A stretch of DNA of 64,000 nucleotides from UBA6109 sp035366835 (lineage in GTDB: Bacteria > Desulfobacterota > Syntrophia > Syntrophales > UBA6109), in contig DAOSIS010000005.1 of NCBI GenBank assembly GCA_035366835.1, positions 1 to 64,000 of the forward strand, written 5' to 3'. A model generated the notes under the pieces. The model was not told where the DNA came from and made no database searches. It was given only the letters and a program-made list of their open reading frames with translations. Both the position numbers and the translations under genes were made by a program. The stretch's first letter is position 1, and each line of letters opens with the position of its first letter. This document shows positions 21,351-29,674 of this stretch, one piece after another.

Positions 21351-21411
21351 GATTCGGCATGGCCCGTCTTCGCGGCGGGCTTGTTCCGCATCCGGCTTTG
21401 GAGATACGTTC

Positions 21412-21951
21412 ATGTCAAGAATTGGAAAGAAGCCGGTCGAGATCCCGAAGGGTGTGAAGGTTTCTCAGGGTCGCGACGCAGTCAAGGTGGAAGGACCTAA
21501 GGGCGCTCTGACGCAGAAGCTGCCGCCCGGCATCGAAATCCACACGGAGGCGAACGCGCTTTCGGTCCGCATGTCGGCGGGCGGGAGGCAGGAGGGGGCT
21601 TATCAGGGATTGGTCCGCACCCTTGTCGCCAACATGGTTAAGGGGGTCAGCAGCGGATTTGAGAAGAGCCTCGAAATCTCCGGTGTCGGATATCGTGCGG
21701 AAGTCAGCGGTCAAGTTCTGAAACTGAGTGTCGGGTACTCGTCACCCGTGGAATACAGCATTCCGAAAGGAATCACCGTCAAGGTGGACAAGCTGATCAA
21801 TATCTCCATTTCCGGAATCGACAAGGAGTTGGTCGGCAGGGCGGCGGCCGAGATCCGCAGCCTGAGAAAACCGGAGCCCTACAAGGGCAAGGGGATCAAG
21901 TACGTCGGCGAGCATGTGCGGAGAAAAGTCGGCAAATCGGTGGGGGCATAA
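21412..21951 (+). CDS. rplF: 50S ribosomal protein L6
   Basis: L6 lies near the sarcin-ricin loop and the factor-binding site. The 179-residue product starts MSRIGKKPVEIPKGV, has VSSGFEKSLEISGVGYRAEV in the middle, and ends with EPYKGKGIKYVGEHVRRKVGK. It is the usual length. Confidence 0.96.
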   Translation: MSRIGKKPVEIPKGVKVSQGRDAVKVEGPKGALTQKLPPGIEIHTEANALSVRMSAGGRQEGAYQGLVRTLVANMVKGVSSGFEKSLEISGVGYRAEVSGQVLKLSVGYSSPVEYSIPKGITVKVDKLINISISGIDKELVGRAAAEIRSLRKPEPYKGKGIKYVGEHVRRKVGKSVGA

Positions 21952-22001
21952 GGATGTCGGGCCCGGCATGGTGAAGGGCTCCCGGAGGATGAGGTAGGAC
22001 A

Positions 22002-22367
22002 TTGACGACGAAGAGAATGGAAATCAACAGGTTGAAGCGAAAGCTGCGCGTTCGGGGCAAGATCAGCGGCGTCCTGGCAAGACCTCGCCTGTCCGTATTT
22101 CGAAGCGCCCGGCACATCGCCGTGCAGGCCGTAGCGGATGATGTGGGCCGGACACTGGCCGCCGCCTCCACGCTGAGCGGGGAAGTGAAGGGAAAATTGA
22201 AGGGAATGAAAAAGACCGATGCCGCCAAAGAAGTCGGGAAACTGATCGCCAAGCGATTGAAGGAGATCGGTGTGGAGCAGGCGGTTTTCGACCGGGGGAG
22301 ATTTCTCTACCACGGTCGCGTGAAGGCCCTTGCCGACGGAGCGCGGGAAGCGGGTTTGAAGCTTTAG
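22002..22367 (+). CDS. rplR: 50S ribosomal protein L18
   Basis: L18 binds 5S rRNA with L5. The 121-residue product has RPRLSVFRSARHIAVQ-type sequence near residue 27 and ends FDRGRFLYHGRVKALADGAREAGL. The start is probably TTG 22002, seven bases after GAGGT at 21991-21995; ATG 22017 is an alternative that would remove five residues. Confidence 0.93.
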   Translation: MTTKRMEINRLKRKLRVRGKISGVLARPRLSVFRSARHIAVQAVADDVGRTLAAASTLSGEVKGKLKGMKKTDAAKEVGKLIAKRLKEIGVEQAVFDRGRFLYHGRVKALADGAREAGLKL

Positions 22368-22405
22368 AAGCAATGTCGTTCCCACAGGAAATCGAGAGGT
22401 GATCG

Positions 22406-22906
22406 TTGGATACCGCAGGATTTGAAGAACAGCAGGAACTGCTTGACAGGGTGATTACCATCAACCGCACCGCGAAGGTCGTCAAGGGCGGACGCCGTTT
22501 CCGGTTCAGTGCGATCGTCGTCGTCGGAGACGGCAAGGGGTCCGTGGGGGCAGGCCTGGGCAAGGCTCACGAAGTTCCGGAGGCGATCCGGAAGGGGATG
22601 GAGCAGGCAAAGAAGAGTATGATCAAGGTGGCCGTTCACAATCGCACGATACCCTATGAGGTCATCGGTCACTACGGTGCGGGAAAAGTGATGCTGAAGC
22701 CTGCCGCGGAAGGGACCGGCCTCATCGCCGGCGGTGCCGTTCGCGCCGTACTGGAGGTTGCCGGAGTCCAGAATATCCGCACCAAGTGCCTCGGATCCCA
22801 CAATCCCCATAACCTCATCAAGGCAACGCTCGACGGGCTCAGCCGGTTGAAGGATCCGGAAGACATCGCTGGCCTTCGGGGCAGGTCCGTTGCGGATATT
22901 GTTTAA
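22406..22906 (+). CDS. rpsE: 30S ribosomal protein S5
   Basis: S5 contributes to decoding accuracy and mRNA unwinding. The 166-residue product carries VVKGGRRFRFSAIVVVGDGKGSVG (residues 25-48) and the GTGLIAGGAVRAVLE motif. The start is a TTG following GAGGTGATCG. It sits in the normal rplR-rpsE-rpmD order. Confidence 0.95.
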   Translation: MDTAGFEEQQELLDRVITINRTAKVVKGGRRFRFSAIVVVGDGKGSVGAGLGKAHEVPEAIRKGMEQAKKSMIKVAVHNRTIPYEVIGHYGAGKVMLKPAAEGTGLIAGGAVRAVLEVAGVQNIRTKCLGSHNPHNLIKATLDGLSRLKDPEDIAGLRGRSVADIV

Positions 22907-22921
22907 CGGAAGGGGTTGACC

Positions 22922-23119
22922 GTGGCGAAGATGATGAAGATCACACAGGTCCACAGTTACATCGGAAGACCGGAAAAGCAGCGCAAGGTGTTGCGGGGCA
23001 TGGGATTGGGACGGATGCATCGTTCGGTTCTGCTGAAGGATTGTCCGGAAACCCGCGGCATGGTCGCCCAGGTCCGGCACCTGGTATCCATAGAGGAAGT
23101 TGAGGAAGCGAAGGCATGA
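22922..23119 (+). CDS. rpmD: 50S ribosomal protein L30
   Basis: L30 is a small globular 50S protein. The 65-residue product begins MAKMMKITQVHSYIGRPEKQ and contains LRGMGLGRMHRSVLLKD. GTG 22922 follows GGAAGGGG with good spacing; a TTG six bases upstream is also in frame. The stop codon overlaps the rplO start (ATGA), so the two are translationally coupled. Confidence 0.93.
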   Translation: MAKMMKITQVHSYIGRPEKQRKVLRGMGLGRMHRSVLLKDCPETRGMVAQVRHLVSIEEVEEAKA

Positions 23120-23559
23120 ACCTGGGAACCTTGAAAGCACCAGCAGGTGCAAGTCACAGCAGGAAGCGGCTCGGGCGCGGCGATGGATCCGGGCACGGCG
23201 GAACAGCCGGACGCGGCGACAAGGGACAAAGGGCGCGGTCCGGCGGAAAAGTCCGGCGCGGCTTCGAAGGGGGACAGATGCCCCTGGCCCGCAGGTTGCC
23301 GAAACGGGGGTTCAAGAATCCGTTCCGCCGCGAATTCGCGACGGTCAACCTGGATCAGCTGAAAGGATTTCCTCAGGGGGCTGTGGTGGATGCCGACGCG
23401 CTGATCCGCGAAGGGATCGTTTTCGGCGGCGCGGAAAGAATCAAGATCCTGGGGCGGGGGGAACTCCCCCATCCGTTGTCCATCAAGATGGAATATATCA
23501 GCCGCAGTGCGAGGAAGAAGATCGAGGCGGCCGGCGGCACAGTGATCGAGGTAGCCTGA
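23116..23559 (+). CDS. rplO: 50S ribosomal protein L15
   Basis: L15 assembles late into the 50S subunit. The 147-residue product has the glycine/arginine-rich N-terminal tail (RKRLGRGDGSGHGGTAGRG) and GFEGGQMPLARRLPKRGF. It overlaps rpmD by four bases and is followed one base later by secY, so all three are coupled. Confidence 0.96.
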   Translation: MNLGTLKAPAGASHSRKRLGRGDGSGHGGTAGRGDKGQRARSGGKVRRGFEGGQMPLARRLPKRGFKNPFRREFATVNLDQLKGFPQGAVVDADALIREGIVFGGAERIKILGRGELPHPLSIKMEYISRSARKKIEAAGGTVIEVA

Positions 23560-23560
23560 G

Positions 23561-24868
23561 TTGTTAGACGGACTGAAGAACATTTCCAAGATCCCGGAAC
23601 TGCAGAAGCGGATCCTGATGTCGTTTGTGCTCCTGGCCGTGTATCGGATCGGGGCGCACGTGCCGACGCCGGGCATCGATACGACCGCCCTGGCGGCGTT
23701 CTTCGATCAGGCGAGAGGATCCCTGCTCGGACTGTTCGACATGTTCGCGGGGGGCGCGCTCAGCAACCTGTCCGTATTCGCCTTGGGCATCATGCCGTAC
23801 ATCAGCGCGTCGATCATCCTGCAGCTCCTCACCGTCGCCATTCCCCATCTGGAGAGGCTCTCCAAAGAGGGCGAGGCAGGCAGGCGAAAGATCACGCAGT
23901 ACACGCGGTACGGGACGGTGATTCTGAGCGTCATCCAGGGATTCGGCATCGCTGTCGGCCTCGAGAACATGGCGGGACCGACGGGCGTATCGATCGTCAT
24001 CGACCCGGGCTGGGGATTCAGGATGATGACCGTGATCACCCTGACGGCCGGCACGGCCTTCATCATGTGGCTCGGTGAGCAGATCACGGAGCGCGGGATC
24101 GGCAACGGCATATCGCTCATCATCTTCGCCGGTATCGTCTGTCGCGGTCCCGAGGCGATCCTCAGTACGTTCCGCCTGCTGTCCGCGGGCGAGATGGGGT
24201 TCTTCTTCATCATCATCCTGACGGTCGTCATGATCGCGGTCGTCGGTGTGATTGTCTTCATGGAGACCGGCCAGCGGCGGATTCCGGTTCAGTATGCGAA
24301 AAGGGTCGTCGGACGGAAGGTGTACGGCGGGCAGTCGACCCATCTGCCGCTGAAGATCAATACCTCGGGAGTCATTCCGCCGATCTTCGCTTCATCCATC
24401 ATCATGTTTCCGGCGACGATCGCCAATTTCGTCGACCACCCCTGGATGAAGATGGTTGCGAACATCCTCGTACCCGGGAGGGTGGGATACGAGCTCCTGT
24501 ACGTCGCGTTCATCGTCTTTTTCTGTTATTTCTACACGGCTGTCATCTTCAATCCCGTCGATGTCGCCGACAACATGAAGAAATACGGGGGATATGTCCC
24601 CGGCATCCGGCCCGGCAAGAAAACCGCGGATTACATCGACGATATCCTGTCGAAACTGACCTTCAGCGGCGCCATCTATGTCTCTGCGGTATGTGTGCTG
24701 CCCAGTATTCTCATCGGGTATTTCAACGTCCCGTTCTATTTTGGCGGCACGGCCCTGCTGATCGTCGTGGGTGTCGCTTTGGATACGGCGGGACAGATTG
24801 AAACGCACCTCCTGACGAGGCAATACGAGGGGTTCATGAAAAAGGGTCGGCTCGCGAAGAGGCGCTGA
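23561..24868 (+). CDS. secY: Preprotein translocase subunit SecY
   Basis: SecY forms the protein-conducting channel in the inner membrane with SecE and SecG. The 435-residue product has about ten hydrophobic helices and the signatures LGIMPYISASIILQLL and GQSTHLPLKINTSGVIPPIFASS. The start is a TTG one base after the rplO stop, with GAGGT eight bases upstream. No adk gene follows; map is next. Confidence 0.96.
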   Translation: MLDGLKNISKIPELQKRILMSFVLLAVYRIGAHVPTPGIDTTALAAFFDQARGSLLGLFDMFAGGALSNLSVFALGIMPYISASIILQLLTVAIPHLERLSKEGEAGRRKITQYTRYGTVILSVIQGFGIAVGLENMAGPTGVSIVIDPGWGFRMMTVITLTAGTAFIMWLGEQITERGIGNGISLIIFAGIVCRGPEAILSTFRLLSAGEMGFFFIIILTVVMIAVVGVIVFMETGQRRIPVQYAKRVVGRKVYGGQSTHLPLKINTSGVIPPIFASSIIMFPATIANFVDHPWMKMVANILVPGRVGYELLYVAFIVFFCYFYTAVIFNPVDVADNMKKYGGYVPGIRPGKKTADYIDDILSKLTFSGAIYVSAVCVLPSILIGYFNVPFYFGGTALLIVVGVALDTAGQIETHLLTRQYEGFMKKGRLAKRR

Positions 24869-24896
24869 GCGCCGCGGGAACCGGGGGATCTGAGAA

Positions 24897-25646
24897 ATGA
24901 TCATCCTGAAGCAGGCCGACGAAATCGAAAAAATCCGCGCGAGCAACGCGATTGTAGCCGAGATTCTCCTGGAACTGAAAGAGCGGGTGAAACCCGGTGT
25001 CACGACGCTCGAGCTCAACAGGCTTTCGGAAACGCTGGCGCGCAAGCGGATGGCGAAGCCGGCGTTTCGCGGTTACCGGGGTTACCCGTTTGCTCTTTGT
25101 ACATCGGTGAATTCGGAAGTCGTCCATGGGATGCCCTCGGAGCGCGTACTGGTCGAAGGGGACATCGTGAGTCTCGATTTCGGAATTTATCACAAGGGGT
25201 ACTACGGAGACGCGGCCATTACGGTCCCCGTCGGAGAAGTGTCGGACGTGGCACGCCGCCTGATCGAGGTGACGGGGCAGTGCCTCTATGACGGCATCGA
25301 GAAGGCGTCGGCAGGCAATCGTCTCGGAGACATCTCTGCGGCGGTGCAGGCGCGGGTGGAGGAAAACGGGTTCTCCGTCGTGCGGGATTTTGTCGGTCAC
25401 GGAATCGGCCGGAGTCTGCACGAGGAGCCGCAGATTCCCAATTACGGCATCCGCGGCCGGGGCATCGAACTGAAAACCGGCATGGTGCTGGCCATCGAAC
25501 CGATGGTGAATGAAGGTTCTTACCGGGTGAGGATCCTGGACGACGGCTGGACGGTCGTCACCGCAGACGGGAAGCTGTCCGCCCATTTTGAACACTCGGT
25601 CGTGATTACCGAAAACGGTCCCGAGATACTGAGCAGGCTGTCCTGA
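24897..25646 (+). CDS. map: Methionine aminopeptidase, type I
   Basis: This metalloenzyme removes the N-terminal methionine of nascent proteins. The 249-residue product shows the conserved metal ligands: D93 and D104 within SLDFGIYHKGYYGDAAIT, H167 in VGHGIGRSLHEEPQIPNY, and the two glutamates in AIEPMVNEG and in AHFEHSV (numbers approximate). It has no N-terminal zinc-finger extension, so it is the simple bacterial class. It lies between secY and infA. Confidence 0.95.
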   Translation: MIILKQADEIEKIRASNAIVAEILLELKERVKPGVTTLELNRLSETLARKRMAKPAFRGYRGYPFALCTSVNSEVVHGMPSERVLVEGDIVSLDFGIYHKGYYGDAAITVPVGEVSDVARRLIEVTGQCLYDGIEKASAGNRLGDISAAVQARVEENGFSVVRDFVGHGIGRSLHEEPQIPNYGIRGRGIELKTGMVLAIEPMVNEGSYRVRILDDGWTVVTADGKLSAHFEHSVVITENGPEILSRLS

Positions 25647-25679
25647 AAGGGCCGCCGGCGGGAGATGACGGAAATAGGT

Positions 25680-25898
25680 ATGGCGAAAGAAGAACCCATC
25701 GAAGTGGAAGGCCGGGTGATCGAACCTTTGCCGAATGCCATGTTCCGCGTCGAACTGGAAAACGGACATCGTGTGCTTGCCCACATTTCGGGAAAGATGA
25801 GAATGCACTTCATCAAGATTCTTCCCGGAGACAAGGTGACGGTGGAACTTTCTCCGTACGATTTGACCCGGGGGAGGATCACATACCGCACGAAGTAG
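25680..25898 (+). CDS. infA: Translation initiation factor IF-1
   Basis: IF-1 is an OB-fold protein that blocks the 30S A site during initiation. The 72-residue product matches the family closely: MAKEEPIEVEGRVIEPLPN, FRVELENGHRVLAHISGKMR and LSPYDLTRGRITYR. ATG 25680 gives the family N terminus. An in-frame ATG at 25665 would add five residues but is less likely. Confidence 0.96.
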   Translation: MAKEEPIEVEGRVIEPLPNAMFRVELENGHRVLAHISGKMRMHFIKILPGDKVTVELSPYDLTRGRITYRTK

Positions 25899-25957
25899 GC
25901 GTCGGACAGGGAGCGGGCATCAGGCCCGGCCGCGGCCGGGAGTTGCGAGGTGGAAAA

Positions 25958-26071
25958 GTGAAAGTCAGGTCTTCCGTAAAAAAGATGTGCGAGAAATGCA
26001 AGATCGTCAAGAGAAAGGGCGTTCTGAGGGTCATCTGCGAGAATCCGAAACATAAGCAACGCCAGGGATAG
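25958..26071 (+). CDS. rpmJ: 50S ribosomal protein L36 (zinc-binding form)
   Basis: This 37-residue protein is one of the smallest ribosomal proteins. It begins VKVRSSVKKMCEKCKIVKRK and has the zinc ligands C11, C14, C27 and H32, the C+ form. The GTG start follows GCGAGGTGG. It lies in the standard infA-rpmJ-rpsM order. Confidence 0.94.
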   Translation: MKVRSSVKKMCEKCKIVKRKGVLRVICENPKHKQRQG

Positions 26072-26089
26072 GAAATCAGGAGGTCATCA

Positions 26090-26458
26090 GTGGCACGCAT
26101 TGCAGGGGTGGATTTGCCGAAGAACAAGAGGATGGAAATCGCGCTGACCTACATCTACGGGATCGGCAGATCGAAGGCGAAGGAAATCTTGGCGATGGCC
26201 GGCGTGAATCCGGATACCAAGACCGACATTCTGGCCGACGCGGAGATTTCCGCCATTCGAAATATCATCGACCGGGAGATGAAGGTCGAGGGGGATCTGC
26301 GGCGTGACACGTCCATGGCCATCAAGCGTCTGATGGACGTGGGGGCATACCGCGGTTTGAGACATCGGAAGGGGCTTCCCGTGCGGGGGCAGAGATCGCA
26401 TACGAATGCACGGACGAGGAAAGGTCCGCGTAGGTCGATCGCAGGCAAGAAGAAGTAA
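26090..26458 (+). CDS. rpsM: 30S ribosomal protein S13
   Basis: S13 in the 30S head contacts the P-site tRNA and bridges to L5. The 122-residue product begins with GTG read as MARIAGVDLPKNKRMEIALT and ends with the basic tail RGQRSHTNARTRKGPRRS. AGGAGGT stands a few bases before the start. Confidence 0.96.
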   Translation: MARIAGVDLPKNKRMEIALTYIYGIGRSKAKEILAMAGVNPDTKTDILADAEISAIRNIIDREMKVEGDLRRDTSMAIKRLMDVGAYRGLRHRKGLPVRGQRSHTNARTRKGPRRSIAGKKK

Positions 26459-26491
26459 CGGCGAATTCCATCAGGGCCTCCGGAGGGTAAC

Positions 26492-26884
26492 GTGGTCAAG
26501 GCAGCGAAAAAGACGGGAAAAAAACGGGAGAAGAAGAACATTACGGAAGGTGTCGCCCACATCCAGTCGACATTCAACAACACGATCATTACGATCACGG
26601 ACATGAGCGGCAACGTCATCGCCTGGTCTTCAGCGGGGATGCAGGGGTTCAAGGGGTCCCGGAAAAGTACGCCTTTTGCGGCCCAGATGGCTGCCGAAGA
26701 TGCAGTGAAAAAGGCCAAGGAGCATGGCCTGAGGACCGTTCAGGTCTACGTGAAGGGCCCGGGATCGGGAAGAGAATCCGCCCTTCGGTCTCTACAGGTG
26801 GCGGGGCTGAAGATCACGTTGATACGGGACGTCACTCCCATTCCACACAACGGGTGCCGGCCGCCCAAGCGGCGGCGCGTGTGA
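26492..26884 (+). CDS. rpsK: 30S ribosomal protein S11
   Basis: S11 lies at the 30S platform and helps position mRNA at the E site. The 130-residue product contains GVAHIQSTFNNTIITITDMSG, GSRKSTPFAAQMAAEDA and the C-terminal DVTPIPHNGCRPPKRRRV. It starts with GTG after GGAGGGTAAC. Confidence 0.96.
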   Translation: MVKAAKKTGKKREKKNITEGVAHIQSTFNNTIITITDMSGNVIAWSSAGMQGFKGSRKSTPFAAQMAAEDAVKKAKEHGLRTVQVYVKGPGSGRESALRSLQVAGLKITLIRDVTPIPHNGCRPPKRRRV

Positions 26885-26943
26885 GCACGGCCGGGGGTAA
26901 CGCGATTCCATAACGCTTTCAGAGGATCAATAGGGAGGGTTGC

Positions 26944-27570
26944 TTGGCAAGATATCGAGAATCCGTCTGCAGGCTCTGCAGAAGAGAAGGGTTGAAACTG
27001 TTCCTCAAGGGGGACCGCTGCTACACGGAGAAATGCGCCTTTGAACGTCGCGGCTACGCACCCGGCGAGCACGGGCAGATGCGGAAGAAACCCACGGATT
27101 ACGGCATTCAGCTCCGTGAAAAGCAGAAGCTCAAGAGAATGTACGGAGTCCTGGAAAGCCAGTTCAAGGGGTATTTCGAGAAGGCGGACAGGCAGAAGGG
27201 CATTACCGGTACGAATCTTCTGCTGTTCCTCGAGCGGAGGCTCGACAATATGGTTTTCCGCATGGGGTTTGCCAATTCCCGTACGGAAGCCAGACTGCTT
27301 GTACGGCACGGACACTTCCGGGTGGGCGGCAAGGCTGTCAACATTCCGTCCTACCTGGTCAATACCGGCGACGAGATCGAGGTCCGGCAGAAGAGCCGGA
27401 CGGTGCCGCGCATCGTCGAGGCGATGGAAACCGTTGCGCGGCGGGGCGTTCCCCAGTGGCTGTCGCTGGATAAAGGGAATTTCAAGGGATTCGTGAAGTC
27501 GCTTCCCGCGAGGGATGAACTTACGATGCCAGTTCGAGAACAATTGGTGGTTGAGCTGTATTCGAAGTAG
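26944..27570 (+). CDS. rpsD: 30S ribosomal protein S4 (zinc-binding form)
   Basis: S4 initiates 16S rRNA assembly and, in E. coli, represses the alpha operon. The 208-residue product has four N-terminal cysteines (C9, C12, C26, C31) that mark the zinc-binding C+ form, and an S4 RNA-binding domain with RLDNMVFRMGFANSRTEARLLVRHGH. It starts with TTG preceded by AGGGAGGG. It directly precedes rpoA. Confidence 0.95.
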   Translation: MARYRESVCRLCRREGLKLFLKGDRCYTEKCAFERRGYAPGEHGQMRKKPTDYGIQLREKQKLKRMYGVLESQFKGYFEKADRQKGITGTNLLLFLERRLDNMVFRMGFANSRTEARLLVRHGHFRVGGKAVNIPSYLVNTGDEIEVRQKSRTVPRIVEAMETVARRGVPQWLSLDKGNFKGFVKSLPARDELTMPVREQLVVELYSK

Positions 27571-27616
27571 CCGATCGGATCCATTGCAGACTACCTTACA
27601 GTAAGGGAATGTAACT

Positions 27617-28633
27617 ATGCAGAGAAACTGGCGAAGTTTGATACAGCCCAAGAGGATTGAAATCGACGAGTCGACGAGCACCCGCTTTTACGCGGAGTTC
27701 ACCTGCCAGCCGCTGGAACGCGGTTTCGGGATCACGCTCGGCAATGCCCTGCGGAGGATTCTGCTGTCGTCCATTCACGGAGCGGCGATCGTCTCCGTGA
27801 ACTTCGACGGTGTATTGCATGAATTTTCCACCATTCCCGGCGTCAAGGAGGATGTGACGGACATCATCCTGAACCTCAAGGGCGTGCGGCTCAATCTTCA
27901 CCAGGACGGACCGAGAATGGTCCGCCTGGACGTGAAGAAAGAAGGCGTTGTGACGGCCGGCGACATCATCTGCGACGAGACGATCGAGATCCTCAATCCC
28001 GATCATGTCATCGCCACGCTCACGGGGGATGCCGTCCTGAAGGCGGAGATGGTGGTGAAGATGGGCAAGGGATATGTCCCCGCCCAGAGGGAGAAGGATC
28101 CGGAACAGCCGGAAGGAACGATCAATATCGACGCCCTCTATTCGCCCATCAAGAAGGTGAACTATACCGTGACCCACGCGCGTGTCGGGCAGGTCGCGGA
28201 TTATGACCGGCTCGTCCTCGAGATCTGGACGGACGGCAGCGTTCTGCCGGTCGATGCCCTGGCCTATGCGGCGAAGATCCTGAAACATCAGCTCGATATC
28301 TTCATCAACTTCAGTGAGGAAGACGAGGAAGAAGGGCCCCAGGACGGTGAGAAAGAAGAGAACATCAACGAACTCCTCCTCCGCCATGTCGACGACCTCG
28401 AGCTTTCCGTGCGGTCCGCGAACTGCCTGAAGAACGCGGGCATCAACCTGATCGGGGAACTGGTGCAGAAGACCGAAGCGGAAATGCTCAAGACGAAGAA
28501 TTTCGGAAGGAAGTCACTCAACGAGATCAAAGAAATTCTTGCCGAGCAGGGACTCGGTTTCGGGATGAAGTTTGACTTTCCGCCCTGGAATGCCAGCGCA
28601 GCGGAAAAACAGCGGGACGAAGAAGAAGCGTAA
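27617..28633 (+). CDS. rpoA: DNA-directed RNA polymerase subunit alpha
   Basis: The alpha dimer scaffolds polymerase assembly; its C-terminal domain binds UP elements and activators. The 338-residue product has the N-terminal domain with PLERGFGITLGNALRRILLSS, an acidic linker rich in E/D (about residues 234-252), and the C-terminal domain with LELSVRSANCLKNAGI and GRKSLNEIKEILAEQGLG. Length is standard. Confidence 0.97.
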   Translation: MQRNWRSLIQPKRIEIDESTSTRFYAEFTCQPLERGFGITLGNALRRILLSSIHGAAIVSVNFDGVLHEFSTIPGVKEDVTDIILNLKGVRLNLHQDGPRMVRLDVKKEGVVTAGDIICDETIEILNPDHVIATLTGDAVLKAEMVVKMGKGYVPAQREKDPEQPEGTINIDALYSPIKKVNYTVTHARVGQVADYDRLVLEIWTDGSVLPVDALAYAAKILKHQLDIFINFSEEDEEEGPQDGEKEENINELLLRHVDDLELSVRSANCLKNAGINLIGELVQKTEAEMLKTKNFGRKSLNEIKEILAEQGLGFGMKFDFPPWNASAAEKQRDEEEA

Positions 28634-28669
28634 GACAAGCGGAGCGCGAATTCGGGAAAGGAACGTTTC

Positions 28670-29101
28670 ATGCGTCACGGACGATACGGGAAGAAAATTG
28701 GCAGGACATCGAGCCATCGGATCGCCATGCTGCGAAACATGGTGACCTCTTTTATCCGCCATGAAAAGGTGAGGACAACGGATGTCAAGGCCAAGGAACT
28801 GAGAATCGTGGCCGAAAAAATGATCGGCTTGGGGAAGAAAGGCGATCTCCATGCACGGAGACAGGCCTCGGCCGTCGTGCGCGACAGGGCGATGGTGAAG
28901 AAGCTGTTCGAACAGCTTTCTCTCCGCTTCAAGGATCGCGCCGGCGGTTACACACGCATCGTCAAGACGGGATATCGCAACGGCGACAATGCGCCGCTTT
29001 CCGTCATCGAATTCCTGCCCGGGGAAGAGAAGAAGGGAAAGGCCAAGAAGCAGGCCGCCGAGAAGGAAACCAAGGAAGTCAAGGAAGCCGCGGAAAAGTA
29101 G
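28670..29101 (+). CDS. rplQ: 50S ribosomal protein L17
   Basis: L17 is a 50S protein near the tunnel exit. The core (MRHGRYGKKIGRTSSHRIAML, GYTRIVKTGYRNGDNAPLSVIE) fills residues 1-118. The last 25 or so residues are a lysine/glutamate-rich tail absent from many homologues, giving 143 residues. A strong terminator follows immediately, closing the long cluster. Confidence 0.95.
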   Translation: MRHGRYGKKIGRTSSHRIAMLRNMVTSFIRHEKVRTTDVKAKELRIVAEKMIGLGKKGDLHARRQASAVVRDRAMVKKLFEQLSLRFKDRAGGYTRIVKTGYRNGDNAPLSVIEFLPGEEKKGKAKKQAAEKETKEVKEAAEK

Positions 29102-29120
29102 CGGAACGACAATCTGCCGA

Positions 29121-29160
29121 AAAGGCGGTGGGCTTCCCCGGCCCCCGCCTTTTTTGTTTT
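29121..29160 (+). terminator. Rho-independent terminator of the ribosomal super-cluster
   Basis: A GC-rich stem (GGCGGTGGG against CCCCCGCC, loop around CTTCCCCGG) is followed by TTTTTTG and further T-rich sequence. It lies 20 bases after rplQ and is the first classic terminator seen after nusG. Confidence 0.85.
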
Positions 29161-29163
29161 TCC

Positions 29164-29191
29164 TTGTTTTTTTTCGGGAAAAGGATATATA
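29164..29191 (+). promoter_or_regulatory. Candidate sigma-70 promoter before the EF-Tu-like mini-gene
   Basis: TTGTTT (29164-29169) and TATATA (29186-29191) are 16 bases apart, just after the terminator. The -10 lies inside the perfect palindrome GGATATATATCC (29183-29194). The match is modest because the -35 is also part of the T-rich terminator tail. Confidence 0.4.
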
Positions 29192-29199
29192 TCCCGCAT

Positions 29200-29279
29200 G
29201 CAGGGAAACGCCGCACGGTGCGGTGCGCAGCAAAGCCGGGGAGGAAATCACCGGCAACCGGCAAAGCGAGGTGAACGCC
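29200..29279 (+). promoter_or_regulatory. Structured 5' leader of the EF-Tu-like mini-gene
   Basis: The leader contains CCGCA/TGCGG (29211-29223, 3-base loop) and GCCGG/CCGGC (29235-29255), with AGGGAAAC before the first hairpin and GCAAAGCC after it. This arrangement is loosely reminiscent of the GEMM-I cyclic-dinucleotide riboswitch, but the conserved downstream helix is not evident. I assign no class. Confidence 0.3.
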
Positions 29280-29540
29280 ATGGCGGATAAAAAGATCGGC
29301 GAGGTGGTCAAATTTTTCGCCAAACCTTCGGTTGCGGCAGTGAAGATCGTGGAAGGCGAGGTGAAGGTGGGCGATGTCCTGAAATTCACCGGCCACACAA
29401 CGAATTTCGACATGCCGCTCGATTCCATGGAGGTCGACAACCAGAAGGTGGAGAAAGCGGTTGCGGGGGACTTCATCGGGATCAAGGTGCCCGACAGGGT
29501 TCGTCCCGGTGACGAGGTCTTCAAAGTCGTCGAAGAGTAG
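29280..29540 (+). CDS. EF-Tu domain II-like small protein
   Basis: This 86-residue protein (MADKKIGEVVKFFAKPSVA at the N terminus, KVGDVLKFTGHTTNF in the middle, RVRPGDEVFKVVEE at the end) resembles the domain II beta-barrel of translational GTPases. It is the type annotated elsewhere as translation elongation factor-like protein and is also similar to the end of U32 peptidases. It has no GTPase domain. The biochemical role is unknown to me; a nucleic-acid or ribosome contact is only inference. It stands alone between two terminators. Confidence 0.75.
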   Translation: MADKKIGEVVKFFAKPSVAAVKIVEGEVKVGDVLKFTGHTTNFDMPLDSMEVDNQKVEKAVAGDFIGIKVPDRVRPGDEVFKVVEE

Positions 29541-29557
29541 TCTCCCCGGACGGTGAC

Positions 29558-29674
29558 GGTGGCATGACGGTTCTCCCCTCTCGGGAGGGAACACCCGCCA
29601 CCAGCCCCGGCTTGTTGCCGGATCCGTAACCATGGTGAAGTGCGCGATGAAGGCGCTGCGCCATGGTTTTCTTT
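29558..29674 (+). terminator. Structured region ending in a terminator upstream of folC
   Basis: AACCATGG (29628-29635) pairs perfectly with CCATGGTT (29661-29668) and is followed by TTTTCTTTT, giving an intrinsic terminator. Upstream lie GGTGGC/GCCACC (29558-29563 with 29597-29602, enclosing an inner hairpin) and CCGGC/GCCGG (29607-29621). The terminator may simply end the preceding mini-gene; the upstream folds could be an attenuator for folC. Confidence 0.55.

Noticed and set aside
29541..29627. Tetrahydrofolate or ZTP riboswitch before folC
   Set aside because: The conserved core sequences of these classes are not present by eye; only generic stems are seen.
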